DNA from: Winogradskyella aurantia | GTDB lineage: Bacteria > Bacteroidota > Bacteroidia > Flavobacteriales > Flavobacteriaceae | DNA length: 64,000 nucleotides | Assembly (NCBI RefSeq): GCF_002266855.1 | Contig: NZ_NGJN01000002.1 | Location: 310,001 to 374,000 of the forward strand | Reading direction: 5' to 3' | Shown: in pieces, positions 44,256-52,699 of the stretch | How positions within the stretch are numbered: the stretch's first letter is position 1 | How the letters are laid out: each line of letters opens with the position of its first letter | Position numbers and translations under genes: made by a program | The notes under the pieces: generated by a model | What the model was told of the DNA's origin: nothing | The model's database searches: none | What the model saw: the letters and a program-made list of their open reading frames with translations, nothing else

Positions 44256-45161
44256 ATGAAGAATATTAGACCTTGGCTTTCGGCCATGCGCTTAAGAACA
44301 CTACCGCTATCTGTTTCAGGAATAATTTTAGGCACTTGTTTTGCTATTTACAATGGCAAGTTCAACTGGTGGGTCATGGTTCTGGCTATTTTAACTACTA
44401 TTAGTCTTCAGATACTATCCAATTTAGCGAACGATTATGGTGATGGTGTAAAAGGCACCGATAATGAAGATCGAGTTGGCCCAAAAAGAGCCATTCAAAG
44501 TGGTGAGATTACACCAGACGATATGCTTGAGGCCATAAAAACCAATATTGTCCTTATTATTATCCTTACGCTAGCCCTTATTTGGGCTGCTTTTGGACCG
44601 ACAAACTTTTTGTTTTTATTATTATTTGTGTTTCTAGGGGGGCTGTCGGTTTATGCAGCTTTGAATTATACCATGGGAGATTCACCATACGGCTATAGAG
44701 CATTGGGCGATATCTTTGTATTCATCTTCTTTGGTTTGCTCAGTACAGCAGGGAGTTACTTATTGTATATGCACACGATAAATCACGTTGTTGTATTGCC
44801 AGCTATAGCTTTAGGCTTATTAAGTGTTGGTGTTTTAAACTTAAACAATATGCGTGATATAGAATCAGACCGAAAAGTAGGAAAAATAACCATGGCGGTG
44901 AAACTGGGTTTAAGCAGGGCTAAGGCTTATCATTTCTTTTTAATAATCGGTGCCATGGTCATCACATTGGTTTTTTCAATTTTATATTACGTAGAGCCTT
45001 ATAATTTTTTATATCTCTTGGCTTTTATTCCGTTGACCATGCATATTATTAAGATTAAAAAGGCAAATTCTGCATCTGATTTTGATGCCCAGCTTAAGGT
45101 TTTGGCCCTATCAACATTTCTCTTTTCATTATTGTTAGGTATTGGCTATATTTTGTATTAA
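44256..45161 (+). CDS. menA: 1,4-dihydroxy-2-naphthoate polyprenyltransferase
   Basis: 301 residues, UbiA-type integral membrane prenyltransferase with about eight helices. The Asp-rich motif is NLANDYGDGVKGTDNEDRVG (residues about 67-86), and the second motif NNMRDIESDRKVGK lies near residue 200. It attaches the polyprenyl tail to DHNA to give demethylmenaquinone. It forms an operon with menB. The methyltransferase (menG/ubiE) is outside this window. Confidence 0.95.
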   Translation: MKNIRPWLSAMRLRTLPLSVSGIILGTCFAIYNGKFNWWVMVLAILTTISLQILSNLANDYGDGVKGTDNEDRVGPKRAIQSGEITPDDMLEAIKTNIVLIIILTLALIWAAFGPTNFLFLLLFVFLGGLSVYAALNYTMGDSPYGYRALGDIFVFIFFGLLSTAGSYLLYMHTINHVVVLPAIALGLLSVGVLNLNNMRDIESDRKVGKITMAVKLGLSRAKAYHFFLIIGAMVITLVFSILYYVEPYNFLYLLAFIPLTMHIIKIKKANSASDFDAQLKVLALSTFLFSLLLGIGYILY

Positions 45162-45197
45162 TTTTAGAGGTATATTTAATCCTAAAAATCAGTTATA

Positions 45198-45872
45198 ATG
45201 AAGATTACGTATTACGGCCACTCTTGTTTAGGTATACAAATTAAGGATATCAATATTTTGGTAGATCCGTTTATTTCAGGAAATGAAAAGGCGTCCCATA
45301 TTGATATGGATAAAATTGAGGCGGATTATATTTTGGTGACCCATGCCCATGAAGATCACACCTTAGATGTAGAAGCCATCGCAAAACGAACGGGAGCCGT
45401 AATTGTTTCCAATTATGAAATTGTTGTTCATTATCAAAATTTAGGACTTAAGGGACACCCCATGAACCATGGTGGGTCTTGGGAGTTTGATTTTGGAAAA
45501 TTAAAATATGTTAATGCCATTCACTCATCATCATTTCCCGATGGTACTTATGGTGGTAATCCAGGAGGATTTGTAATACAATCTGAAAAGACTATCTATA
45601 TAGCAGGCGATACGGCTCTGAACTACGATATGCGCTTAATAGGCAAACGTTTTGATTTAGATTTAGCCGTTTTACCTATTGGCGATAATTTTACCATGGG
45701 ACCAGAGGATGCAATTCAAGCAAGTCGCTATGTCGATTGTGACCAGATTTTAGGCTGTCATTACGATACCTTCGGCTATATTGAAATAGATAAACCAAGA
45801 GCAAAGGCCAAGTTCGATTCGAAACTAAAAAAACTTATTTTATTAGATATTGGTGAGAGCATGGATGTTTAG
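45198..45872 (+). CDS. UPF0173-family metallo-beta-lactamase-fold hydrolase
   Basis: 224 residues. Beta-lactamase-fold metal site: VTHAHEDHTLD (HxHxDH), GDTALNYD and a distal GCHYDTFG histidine; the N-terminus MKITYYGHSCLGI is typical of UPF0173. Predicted to be a cytosolic metal-dependent hydrolase of unknown substrate. It lies 36 bp after menA and could be on the menBA transcript; TATATTTA is a near-consensus element just upstream. Confidence 0.88.
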   Translation: MKITYYGHSCLGIQIKDINILVDPFISGNEKASHIDMDKIEADYILVTHAHEDHTLDVEAIAKRTGAVIVSNYEIVVHYQNLGLKGHPMNHGGSWEFDFGKLKYVNAIHSSSFPDGTYGGNPGGFVIQSEKTIYIAGDTALNYDMRLIGKRFDLDLAVLPIGDNFTMGPEDAIQASRYVDCDQILGCHYDTFGYIEIDKPRAKAKFDSKLKKLILLDIGESMDV

Positions 45873-45921
45873 GTATGTCCAAAAGGATATCTCAGTGCGC
45901 TTTACAAAAAATCAGATAAAG

Positions 45922-46815
45922 CTATTTTAGGCGCCGTGATAACCAGTCCTCACGTAAATCCTCTGATACCTTTCCTGAACCGTCATGCTTCCACCCAGGA
46001 GGTCTCACAAGATATAAGAGGCGATGTTTTAAGGACTTTTTACCTAAAAAAGCATCTTTAAAAAGATACCACCATTCCAAAAAAGCAATTTTTACAGGAT
46101 TATAGGTCTTGATGTTTTTAACCAAACCATAAGTTACTTTTTCATCTTCAAGTTCTGGTTGGAAACTGCCAAATAGCTTATCCCAGATAATTAAAATACC
46201 AGCATGGTTGCGGTCTAAATAAATGGGATTACTCCCATGGTGAACCCTATGGTGCGAAGGTGTATTGAAAATAGCTTCAAACCATTTTGGCATTTTATCA
46301 ATAGCTTCGGTATGAATCCAAAACTGATACAATAAGCTTATGGACATTTGCAAAAGTATCATAGCTGGATGAAAACCTAATAAAGGTAACCATAGCCAAA
46401 ATATAAATGTGTAAAAGCTACCCGACCACGTTTGCCTTAGAGCGGTACTTAAATTATAGTGCTCAGAGGAGTGGTGAACAACATGCGATGCCCAGAATAA
46501 ACGACAACGATGTGATATGCGATGAAACCAATAATAGGAAAAATCATCCGCAAAAAATAGAAGTATAAAAGACCACCAAGCAATGGGAATCTCAAAAACC
46601 CTGTATGTATCATAAATCCAAAAGAACACCAATAAAACCAAAGCCTTACTTCCAAACCCCAGAATCACATTGCCTAAACCCATGGCAATTGAGGAAAAGG
46701 CGTCCTTTGCCTCATAGGTTTTAATGCGCTGTTTTGTCGTTACATACAACTCTAAGAGCATTGCCATAATAAAGAAAGGAATAGCGTATAGAATTATGTT
46801 GGGAAAGTCTGGCAT
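45922..46815 (-). CDS. Sterol desaturase/fatty acid hydroxylase-family membrane protein
   Basis: 297 residues with about four membrane segments and the diiron histidine boxes: WFHRISHR, ASHVVHHSSEHYN and HHRVHHGSNPIYLDRNHAG. Catalyses a hydroxylation or desaturation of a lipid in the membrane; bacterial substrates include carotenoids, fatty acids and sphingolipids. There is no carotenoid cluster nearby, so the substrate is open. Convergent to the UPF0173 gene and divergent from the DUF2490 gene. Confidence 0.88.
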   Translation of the reverse strand: MPDFPNIILYAIPFFIMAMLLELYVTTKQRIKTYEAKDAFSSIAMGLGNVILGFGSKALVLLVFFWIYDTYRVFEIPIAWWSFILLFFADDFSYYWFHRISHRCRLFWASHVVHHSSEHYNLSTALRQTWSGSFYTFIFWLWLPLLGFHPAMILLQMSISLLYQFWIHTEAIDKMPKWFEAIFNTPSHHRVHHGSNPIYLDRNHAGILIIWDKLFGSFQPELEDEKVTYGLVKNIKTYNPVKIAFLEWWYLFKDAFLGKKSLKHRLLYLVRPPGWKHDGSGKVSEDLREDWLSRRLK

Positions 46816-46913
46816 CAGTTTTTCCCTAAAAATAAGATTTTTTATAATACTGATATGCGTTAATTATTAGTTAAATAATTTGTAAGATTTTTAACAATGA
46901 AAGTATTACTATT

Positions 46914-46921
46914 ATATTTGC
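46914..46921 (+). promoter_or_regulatory. -7 promoter element for DUF2490 gene
   Basis: TATATTTG, an exact TAnnTTTG, 17 bp before the ATG at 46939. Confidence 0.5.
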
Positions 46922-46938
46922 AATTGAATTGATTACTT

Positions 46939-47628
46939 ATGAAATTAAAGCTTTTACTTCTAGTCTTGTTTGCCTGTCTTTATAATAGCTATGCTCAAGT
47001 AGATGAGTCGCAAACAGGCGCGTGGTATATGTATTTCTATAATCATCAATTCAAAGAGAGTCAGTTTGGGATTCAAGGTGATTTTCAATATCGCGATTGG
47101 CAGGGTATAGGTGATATGGAACAACTAATGTTACGTTCTGGTTTAACATTTACTCCAAAAGACAGTGGTGTAATGTTTACACTTGGCTATGCCAATATCA
47201 CTACTGGGCAATTTGGTGAAAGTGACGACACGTTTGGTGAACATCGTATTTACCAAGAAGCACTAATACCTCAGAAGTTAGGCAATCGGTTTTACCTAGC
47301 ACATCGTTTTAGGTATGAACAGCGCTTTGTTGAAAATCAAGACTTCAGAACACGTTACCGCTATAATTTATTTTTAAATATGCCCTTGAATAAAAAAGAC
47401 CTAACGCCAAAGGCTATTTATGCCGCCTTATATAACGAATTATTTATCAATGGTCAAATGGACATAGGTGATAATAGAACTGTAGAATTATTTGATAGAA
47501 ATAGAACCTATTTAGGCATGGGTTATGTTTTAAATCCCACTATCAGATTTCAATTGGGCTGGATGAATCAGAAGACGGAAAATTGGGGAAAAGGACAGTG
47601 GCAACTAAGTATGCATCATAATTTTTAA
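46939..47628 (+). CDS. DUF2490-family outer-membrane protein
   Basis: 229 residues with a signal peptide ending at SYAQ. DUF2490 features: QTGAWYMYFYNHQF near the start, GIQGDFQYRDWQGIGDMEQL, HRFRYEQRFVE and a C-terminal GKGQWQLSMHHNF ending in an aromatic. A predicted small outer-membrane barrel. It is followed after 32 bp by the lipoprotein carbonic anhydrase; the two are probably co-transcribed. Confidence 0.8.
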   Translation: MKLKLLLLVLFACLYNSYAQVDESQTGAWYMYFYNHQFKESQFGIQGDFQYRDWQGIGDMEQLMLRSGLTFTPKDSGVMFTLGYANITTGQFGESDDTFGEHRIYQEALIPQKLGNRFYLAHRFRYEQRFVENQDFRTRYRYNLFLNMPLNKKDLTPKAIYAALYNELFINGQMDIGDNRTVELFDRNRTYLGMGYVLNPTIRFQLGWMNQKTENWGKGQWQLSMHHNF

Positions 47629-47660
47629 ATAAATAGTAAACAATTAATATATAATTTAAT

Positions 47661-48422
47661 ATGAAAAAGTGGTTTAAAGTATTAGGTATCGCAGGTCTAG
47701 CGATTGGATTTGTATCCTGTGAAGGTACTGTAAAAAAAGAGGTTACAACCGAATCAAATGACATGATGGAAGTGGCTCAAGCACCAATAAAAAGTATACT
47801 CACAGCAGAGGAGCAGGCAGGTATGAGTCCTGATGAAATTATAGGTCGTCTCAAAAAAGGCAATGAAAACTTTGTGAGTAACAATCTTACCCAGCGTGAC
47901 CATTCCGAGCAAAGACGGATGGCTATGATTGGTCAGTATCCAAAAGCCATTGTTTTATCCTGCGTAGATAGCAGAGTCCCTGTAGAAGACGTCTTCGATT
48001 TGGGAATAGGTGATATTTTTGTGGCTCGTGTAGCAGGTAATATCGAGAATAAGGACATTGTCGGCTCTATGGAATTTGCAACGGCAGTAGCGGGTTCTAA
48101 GTTGGTTATTGTGCTAGGTCATACTGCATGTGGTGCGGTAAAACACGCCATTGATAATACGGACGCAGCTTCTATGGAGATGAATGCTCTACAAGACCTG
48201 CTTAATGAAATTAAACCTTCGGTTGTTGCGACTGAGGTCAATGGCGAGATATCTTCAAAGAACGAAGCGTTTACAAATAGTGTTATAAAGATGAATGCCA
48301 TAAAGACTGTGGAAGATATTCGTATCACATCACCTAAAATGGCTGCTTTAGAGCAGGAAGGCAAGATTAAGATTGTTGCTGCGGTCTATGATATGGCTAC
48401 AGGTAAAGTTAAATTTATGTAA
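47661..48422 (+). CDS. Beta-carbonic anhydrase, lipoprotein
   Basis: 253 residues. The signal peptide has lipobox GFVSC (Cys20), so the enzyme is expected in the periplasm or on the outer membrane; most beta-carbonic anhydrases are cytosolic. Zinc ligands are intact: Cys101 and Asp103 in SCVDSRVPVED, His154 and Cys157 in GHTACGA. It interconverts CO2 and bicarbonate. The linked DUF2490 barrel suggests an envelope function. A hairpin without a T-run lies downstream (48454). Confidence 0.9.
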   Translation: MKKWFKVLGIAGLAIGFVSCEGTVKKEVTTESNDMMEVAQAPIKSILTAEEQAGMSPDEIIGRLKKGNENFVSNNLTQRDHSEQRRMAMIGQYPKAIVLSCVDSRVPVEDVFDLGIGDIFVARVAGNIENKDIVGSMEFATAVAGSKLVIVLGHTACGAVKHAIDNTDAASMEMNALQDLLNEIKPSVVATEVNGEISSKNEAFTNSVIKMNAIKTVEDIRITSPKMAALEQEGKIKIVAAVYDMATGKVKFM

Positions 48423-48453
48423 GTTTCTTCATAAATAGATTGGTTGGTTAGTT

Positions 48454-48483
48454 ACAATGGCATCAATTTTATGATGCCATTGT
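48454..48483. repeat. Perfect 12-bp inverted repeat upstream of menC
   Basis: ACAATGGCATCA (48454-48465) and TGATGCCATTGT (48472-48483) around a 6-base loop. It lies between the carbonic anhydrase stop and the menC -7 element at 48498. There is no T-run after it, so it may be an operator or an RNA hairpin at the transcript end rather than a classic terminator. Confidence 0.6.
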
Positions 48484-48497
48484 TGGTTAAAATAGTT

Positions 48498-48505
48498 TAT
48501 TTTTG
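48498..48505 (+). promoter_or_regulatory. -7 promoter element for menC
   Basis: TATTTTTG, an exact TAnnTTTG, ends 9 bp before the ATG at 48515. The TTG at 48503 belongs to this element and is not the start codon. Confidence 0.5.
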
Positions 48506-48514
48506 AGTATTGTT

Positions 48515-49555
48515 ATGAAAGCCAATTACCATAAGTTTATTCTAAAATTTAAGCGACCTAGTGGAACATCCAGAGGGGTTATGACCACTAAGGAAACCTG
48601 GTTTATCATTCTTGAAAAAGATGGCAAAACTGGTATTGGCGAGTGTGGTATTTTAAGGGGTCTATCTATTGATGACCGCGCTAATTACGAGGCTAAATTA
48701 AAATGGGTCTGCGAAAATATAGATAACGGCCTGGAGGCACTGTCTAATGAGCTCACTGAATGGCCAAGTATCTTTTTTGGACTAGAGATGGCCTTAAAAT
48801 CCCTGGAAGCGAGCAACCCGTATGTCTTGTTTCCATCTGATTTTACAAACGGTTTAGCTAACATTCCAATAAATGGTTTAGTCTGGATGGGCACTGAAGA
48901 ATTTATGCGCCAACAGATTAAAGAAAAAATTGAATCTGGTTTTGATTGCATAAAACTAAAAATTGGCGCTTTAGACTTCCACACGGAATTAAATATTTTG
49001 AAATCCATAAGAAAGGAGTTTTCTGTGTCGGATATAGAATTGCGTGTAGATGCCAATGGCGCATTTGCAGTGGACGAAGCCCTGATGAAATTAAAACGCC
49101 TTTCAGATTACCAATTACATTCCATAGAACAACCCATAAAACCAAGACAAATTGAAGCTATGGCGCAACTTTGCGCGCAATCACCATTGCCCATTGCCTT
49201 AGACGAAGAGTTAATAGGTGTTTTTAGTCATGCCGAAAAAGAGCAGCTTCTTCAAACTATTAAACCACAGTACATTATAGTAAAACCAAGTCTTGTGGGT
49301 GGGTATTCAGGAAGCCAGGAATGGATAGATATAGCTGAAGATTTACATACAAAGTGGTGGATTACCAGTGCTTTAGAGAGTAACATAGGCTTAAATGCCA
49401 TTGCGCAATGGACCTTTACTTTAAATAACAGCATGCCTCAAGGTTTGGGCACTGGTGGATTATTTACCAATAATTTTGATTCGCCATTAAAGGTAAAAAA
49501 TGGTACTTTGCAATATGATTTAGAGAAGAATTGGAACTTTAACTTATACGAATGA
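48515..49555 (+). CDS. menC: o-Succinylbenzoate synthase
   Basis: 346 residues from the ATG at 48515. Enolase-superfamily enzyme with KLKIGALDF (catalytic Lys), RVDANGAF, SIEQPIKP and ALDEELIG metal ligands, and IIVKPSLVGGYSG (second Lys). Dehydrates SHCHC to o-succinylbenzoate. The last codons overlap the start of the CPBP protease gene by 4 bases (ATGA), and menE follows that gene, so menC, the protease and menE form one operon. Confidence 0.93.
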   Translation: MKANYHKFILKFKRPSGTSRGVMTTKETWFIILEKDGKTGIGECGILRGLSIDDRANYEAKLKWVCENIDNGLEALSNELTEWPSIFFGLEMALKSLEASNPYVLFPSDFTNGLANIPINGLVWMGTEEFMRQQIKEKIESGFDCIKLKIGALDFHTELNILKSIRKEFSVSDIELRVDANGAFAVDEALMKLKRLSDYQLHSIEQPIKPRQIEAMAQLCAQSPLPIALDEELIGVFSHAEKEQLLQTIKPQYIIVKPSLVGGYSGSQEWIDIAEDLHTKWWITSALESNIGLNAIAQWTFTLNNSMPQGLGTGGLFTNNFDSPLKVKNGTLQYDLEKNWNFNLYE

Positions 49556-50487
49556 ATTATATACAATTAGCATACAAAGGACATCGCGAATTCTGGATGT
49601 TTTTAATCACCGCCTGTGTTGTAGGTGGTATTTTTCTGGTCAATTTTGTCTTTTATCTCTTTACAGATCCTTCAGAGTTGGACCAGGCTTACGAATTAAT
49701 GAAGCAAATACCATCAAATATTTCCCTAATAATCAACCTTATACCCTTTGCTTTTCTCTTGGCCTTACTTTTTATATTGGTTAAATTTATGCACCAACGG
49801 AGTATTTTATCCTTGACGACAACTAGGGCGAAAGTAGATTTTGGCCGTATATTTTTTGCCTTTATGATGGTGGCTACATTTACTTTGGTCACGTTTTTCA
49901 TTGGTTACAGTATTGATTCCTCAGACTTAGTGTTTCAATTTGACCCTGCCAAATTTGCTGTTTTATTTCTAATTAGTATAATTCTTTTTCCATTTCAAAT
50001 AGGGTTAGAGGAATACTTGTTTAGAGGTTATTTGATGCAACACATCGGCGTTATGGTTAAGAATAAGTGGTTTCCTTTAATACTTACTTCTATACTATTT
50101 GGTATAGCCCATAGCGCTAATCCAGAAGTAGCTGCCATAGGTTTTTGGAAAATGATGATTTTTTACATAGGTACGGGTTTATTGCTGGGAATCATGACTT
50201 TAATGGATGAGGGCTTGGAATTGGCCCTTGGCTTTCACCTAGGGAACAATTTATTGGCGTCTTTATTGGTTACGGCAGACTGGACAGCGCTGCAAACAGA
50301 TGCTATTTTTAGAAGTACTGCCGAACCATCCATGAGTTTAATTTCAGAGATTCTTATACCTGTATTAGTTGTATATCCTATAATGTTACTCATTTTGGCA
50401 AAGCGCTATAAATGGTCTAATTGGAAAACACATCTTTTTGGTAAGGTTGAAGAACCGCCTAAAGAGAACTATAAAATTATTGAATAG
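49552..50487 (+). CDS. CPBP-family intramembrane glutamic endopeptidase-like protein
   Basis: 311 residues with about eight hydrophobic segments. The CPBP (Abi) motifs are present: GLEEYLFRGYL (catalytic Glu-Glu and Arg), FGIAHSANPE and GFHLGNNLLAS (His, Asn). In bacteria these proteins act as membrane proteases, in bacteriocin immunity, or in unknown roles. Translationally coupled to menC and immediately abutting the menE start, so it belongs to the men operon in expression if not in chemistry. Confidence 0.87.
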   Translation: MNYIQLAYKGHREFWMFLITACVVGGIFLVNFVFYLFTDPSELDQAYELMKQIPSNISLIINLIPFAFLLALLFILVKFMHQRSILSLTTTRAKVDFGRIFFAFMMVATFTLVTFFIGYSIDSSDLVFQFDPAKFAVLFLISIILFPFQIGLEEYLFRGYLMQHIGVMVKNKWFPLILTSILFGIAHSANPEVAAIGFWKMMIFYIGTGLLLGIMTLMDEGLELALGFHLGNNLLASLLVTADWTALQTDAIFRSTAEPSMSLISEILIPVLVVYPIMLLILAKRYKWSNWKTHLFGKVEEPPKENYKIIE

Positions 50488-51570
50488 ATGACTCCCACTT
50501 ACGACAAGATTCATAATCGTTTTAAATTTAATGGACTTCACTTTGATCATGAAGATTTAAAGGAAGTAGCCTACAGCCTTATAAAAGAAGGCGAACCCTA
50601 TGAGAAGCATACGGGCAATTTTTTAATTGATTGGTTAAACGATGATGATTTCTTAATGGTAAATACATCAGGTTCTACCGGTCAACCGAAGGCGATAAAA
50701 CTGAAAAAGCAGGCGATGGTAAACTCTGCTTTAGCGACAGGAAACTTTTTTGGATTAGAACCTGGTCATACAGCTATGGATTGTTTGCCAAGCCATTATA
50801 TAGCTGGTAAGATGATGTTGGTTCGTGCCATGATTTTGGGACTTGAGATGGATTGCGTAGAGCCCAGTACGCATCCTATTTTCGATTACGAGAAGGTTTA
50901 TGACTTTTGTGCCATGATTCCACTACAACTAAAGCACACCATTAACTACGTACATAATATTAAGACTATAATTATTGGAGGCGCCAAGGTAACCAAACCC
51001 CTAAAGGAGCGCATCAGTCAATGCCAATCCAAGGTTTATGAAACTTATGGCATGACCGAAACCATAACCCATGTAGCGGTAAGGCAATTAAAGTCAAAAG
51101 CAGGTAAGGGCGATACATATTTTAATGCCCTTCCTAACAATACGTTTAGACAAGATGATAGGAAGTGCTTGGTGATAAAGGCATCAAATTTGGGTGATGA
51201 AGAGGTGGTGACCAATGATGTGGTTGACTTAAAATCAGAAACCAGTTTTCAACTACTAGGACGATTCGACAATGTAATAAATTCAGGTGGTGTTAAGTTA
51301 TTTCCCGAACAGATTGAAGATAAGTTCCAACCCATTATTGACGAACGATTCATCGTGGCAAGCGAATATGATGAGGGTTTAGGTGAAAAACTCATTCTCA
51401 TCGTAGAGAATCCAAGAGACTCTATTGATAGTATTCGAAATAGAATAAAGTATTTAAAAGGGCTTACACGTTACGAGGTTCCAAAAACAATCTATGCTGT
51501 AGATAAGTTCGTAGAAACCGTGAACGGTAAAATCCACCGCAATAAGACCATAAAAGCAGCCATCGGTTAG
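50488..51570 (+). CDS. menE: o-Succinylbenzoate-CoA ligase
   Basis: 360 residues, shorter than many AMP-binding enzymes because the N-terminal domain is reduced. Motifs: MVNTSGSTGQPKAIKLK (AMP-binding loop), YETYGMTETITHVAVR, and the C-terminal GKIHRNKTIK with the catalytic Lys. Activates o-succinylbenzoate to its CoA ester for MenB. The start directly follows the CPBP stop codon. Flavobacterial menE is commonly of this short form. A strong terminator lies 120 bp downstream. Confidence 0.88.
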   Translation: MTPTYDKIHNRFKFNGLHFDHEDLKEVAYSLIKEGEPYEKHTGNFLIDWLNDDDFLMVNTSGSTGQPKAIKLKKQAMVNSALATGNFFGLEPGHTAMDCLPSHYIAGKMMLVRAMILGLEMDCVEPSTHPIFDYEKVYDFCAMIPLQLKHTINYVHNIKTIIIGGAKVTKPLKERISQCQSKVYETYGMTETITHVAVRQLKSKAGKGDTYFNALPNNTFRQDDRKCLVIKASNLGDEEVVTNDVVDLKSETSFQLLGRFDNVINSGGVKLFPEQIEDKFQPIIDERFIVASEYDEGLGEKLILIVENPRDSIDSIRNRIKYLKGLTRYEVPKTIYAVDKFVETVNGKIHRNKTIKAAIG

Positions 51571-51690
51571 ATTTCAAACTTTTTAGTTGATTGTAAGTTT
51601 CAAAAATGGGTTGTGTATCAATTATACCGAATTACATTTAGGGCAAACCGGTAGGTCAACGATTCTTTGGGTCAACAATATGGCCATAAA

Positions 51691-51719
51691 AAAAGCCCAA
51701 GGAATTACCTTGGGCTTTT
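51691..51719. terminator. Bidirectional intrinsic terminator
   Basis: AAAAGCCCAAGG pairs perfectly with CCTTGGGCTTTT around an AATTA loop, with A and T runs on both sides, between convergent menE and the OmpA-like gene. Confidence 0.88.
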
Positions 51720-51738
51720 AGTTTAATTCTTCTCGCTG

Positions 51739-52596
51739 TTATTCACCAGCAGTTAAACTTTTCATTTCTTCTTCAATCATTTCGTAGAACTCATCAATTT
51801 TCGGTAATACAATGATTCTAGTTCTTCTGTTCTTAGCTCTGTTAGCAGCAGTGTCATTTTCAACTAGTGGCACGTGATAACTGCGACCAGCGGCAATTAG
51901 CTTTTGAGGATTGACTTCTAGTTCTTCTAAGACTCTTACGACAGAGGTTGCTCTCTTGACGCTTAAATCCCAGTTGTCCAATAAAGGTGGTTTGCTGTAA
52001 GGTACATTATCCGTGTGGGATTCTACCATCGCTTCAAAATTAGGTTTGCTCTTTATAACCTTAGCTACTTTAGCTAAAATCTCCTTAGCACGCTCTGTTA
52101 CATTATAACTTCCACTTTTAAATAGCAACTTATCTGCAATAGAAATAAAGACAACCCCTTTTTCAACATTGATTTCAATGTCTGGGTCATCTATGCCTAC
52201 TTCTTTCTTAAGACTAGTTACGATTGCCAATGTCACACTATCCTTTTTTGTTAAGGCGTCCTGCAAACGAGAAATCTTTAAATCCTTTTCCTTTAAACTT
52301 TCTAAAGACTTTTCAAGATTGTCTGCACCTTTTTGGGTTAGCGTTGTTAAGTTTCCTTTGGTGTCAATTAAATCTTGGTTGGCTTTACGTAAATCAGCCA
52401 ATTGGTCTTTCATTGTCTCTACGCGGGCATTTGCTGCGGCAGCATCAGAAAGGCATGTGTTTAACTTTACGGTTGCGCTATTCAATAAATCTTGAGTTTC
52501 TTGTTGCTTTTCTTGTAGCGCTAAATATTCTTTCTTCGAGACACAAGAGGCAAACAAGAGCATTGAACAAACACTTAGTAACATTAATTTTTTCAT
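51739..52596 (-). CDS. OmpA/MotB-domain lipoprotein
   Basis: 285 residues. Lipobox LLFASC (Cys18), then a long coiled-coil region (about 25-115), then an OmpA-type peptidoglycan-binding domain: VESHTDNVPYSKPP, NWDLSVKRATSVVRVLEELE, LIAAGRSYHVPL and NRAKNRRTRIIVLP. It tethers the outer membrane to peptidoglycan. The coiled coil would act as a spacer. A -7 element is at 52633. Confidence 0.9.
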   Translation of the reverse strand: MKKLMLLSVCSMLLFASCVSKKEYLALQEKQQETQDLLNSATVKLNTCLSDAAAANARVETMKDQLADLRKANQDLIDTKGNLTTLTQKGADNLEKSLESLKEKDLKISRLQDALTKKDSVTLAIVTSLKKEVGIDDPDIEINVEKGVVFISIADKLLFKSGSYNVTERAKEILAKVAKVIKSKPNFEAMVESHTDNVPYSKPPLLDNWDLSVKRATSVVRVLEELEVNPQKLIAAGRSYHVPLVENDTAANRAKNRRTRIIVLPKIDEFYEMIEEEMKSLTAGE

Positions 52597-52632
52597 AATA
52601 AATCAGAGTTTAAGTTGTCAATCATAACATCT

Positions 52633-52640
52633 CAAAATTA
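52633..52640 (-). promoter_or_regulatory. -7 promoter element for OmpA-like lipoprotein
   Basis: Minus strand TAATTTTG, an exact TAnnTTTG, 37 bp upstream of the start at 52596. Confidence 0.45.
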
Positions 52641-52699
52641 GACAAAAGAAAATTTCAAAAGGCATGGATTAACACTTTTTTTAACAGTTTTATAAACAG

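Noticed and set aside
48503-48514. TTG start codon for menC
   Set aside because: The TTG lies within the TATTTTTG promoter element, and the ATG at 48515 matches the family N-terminus better.
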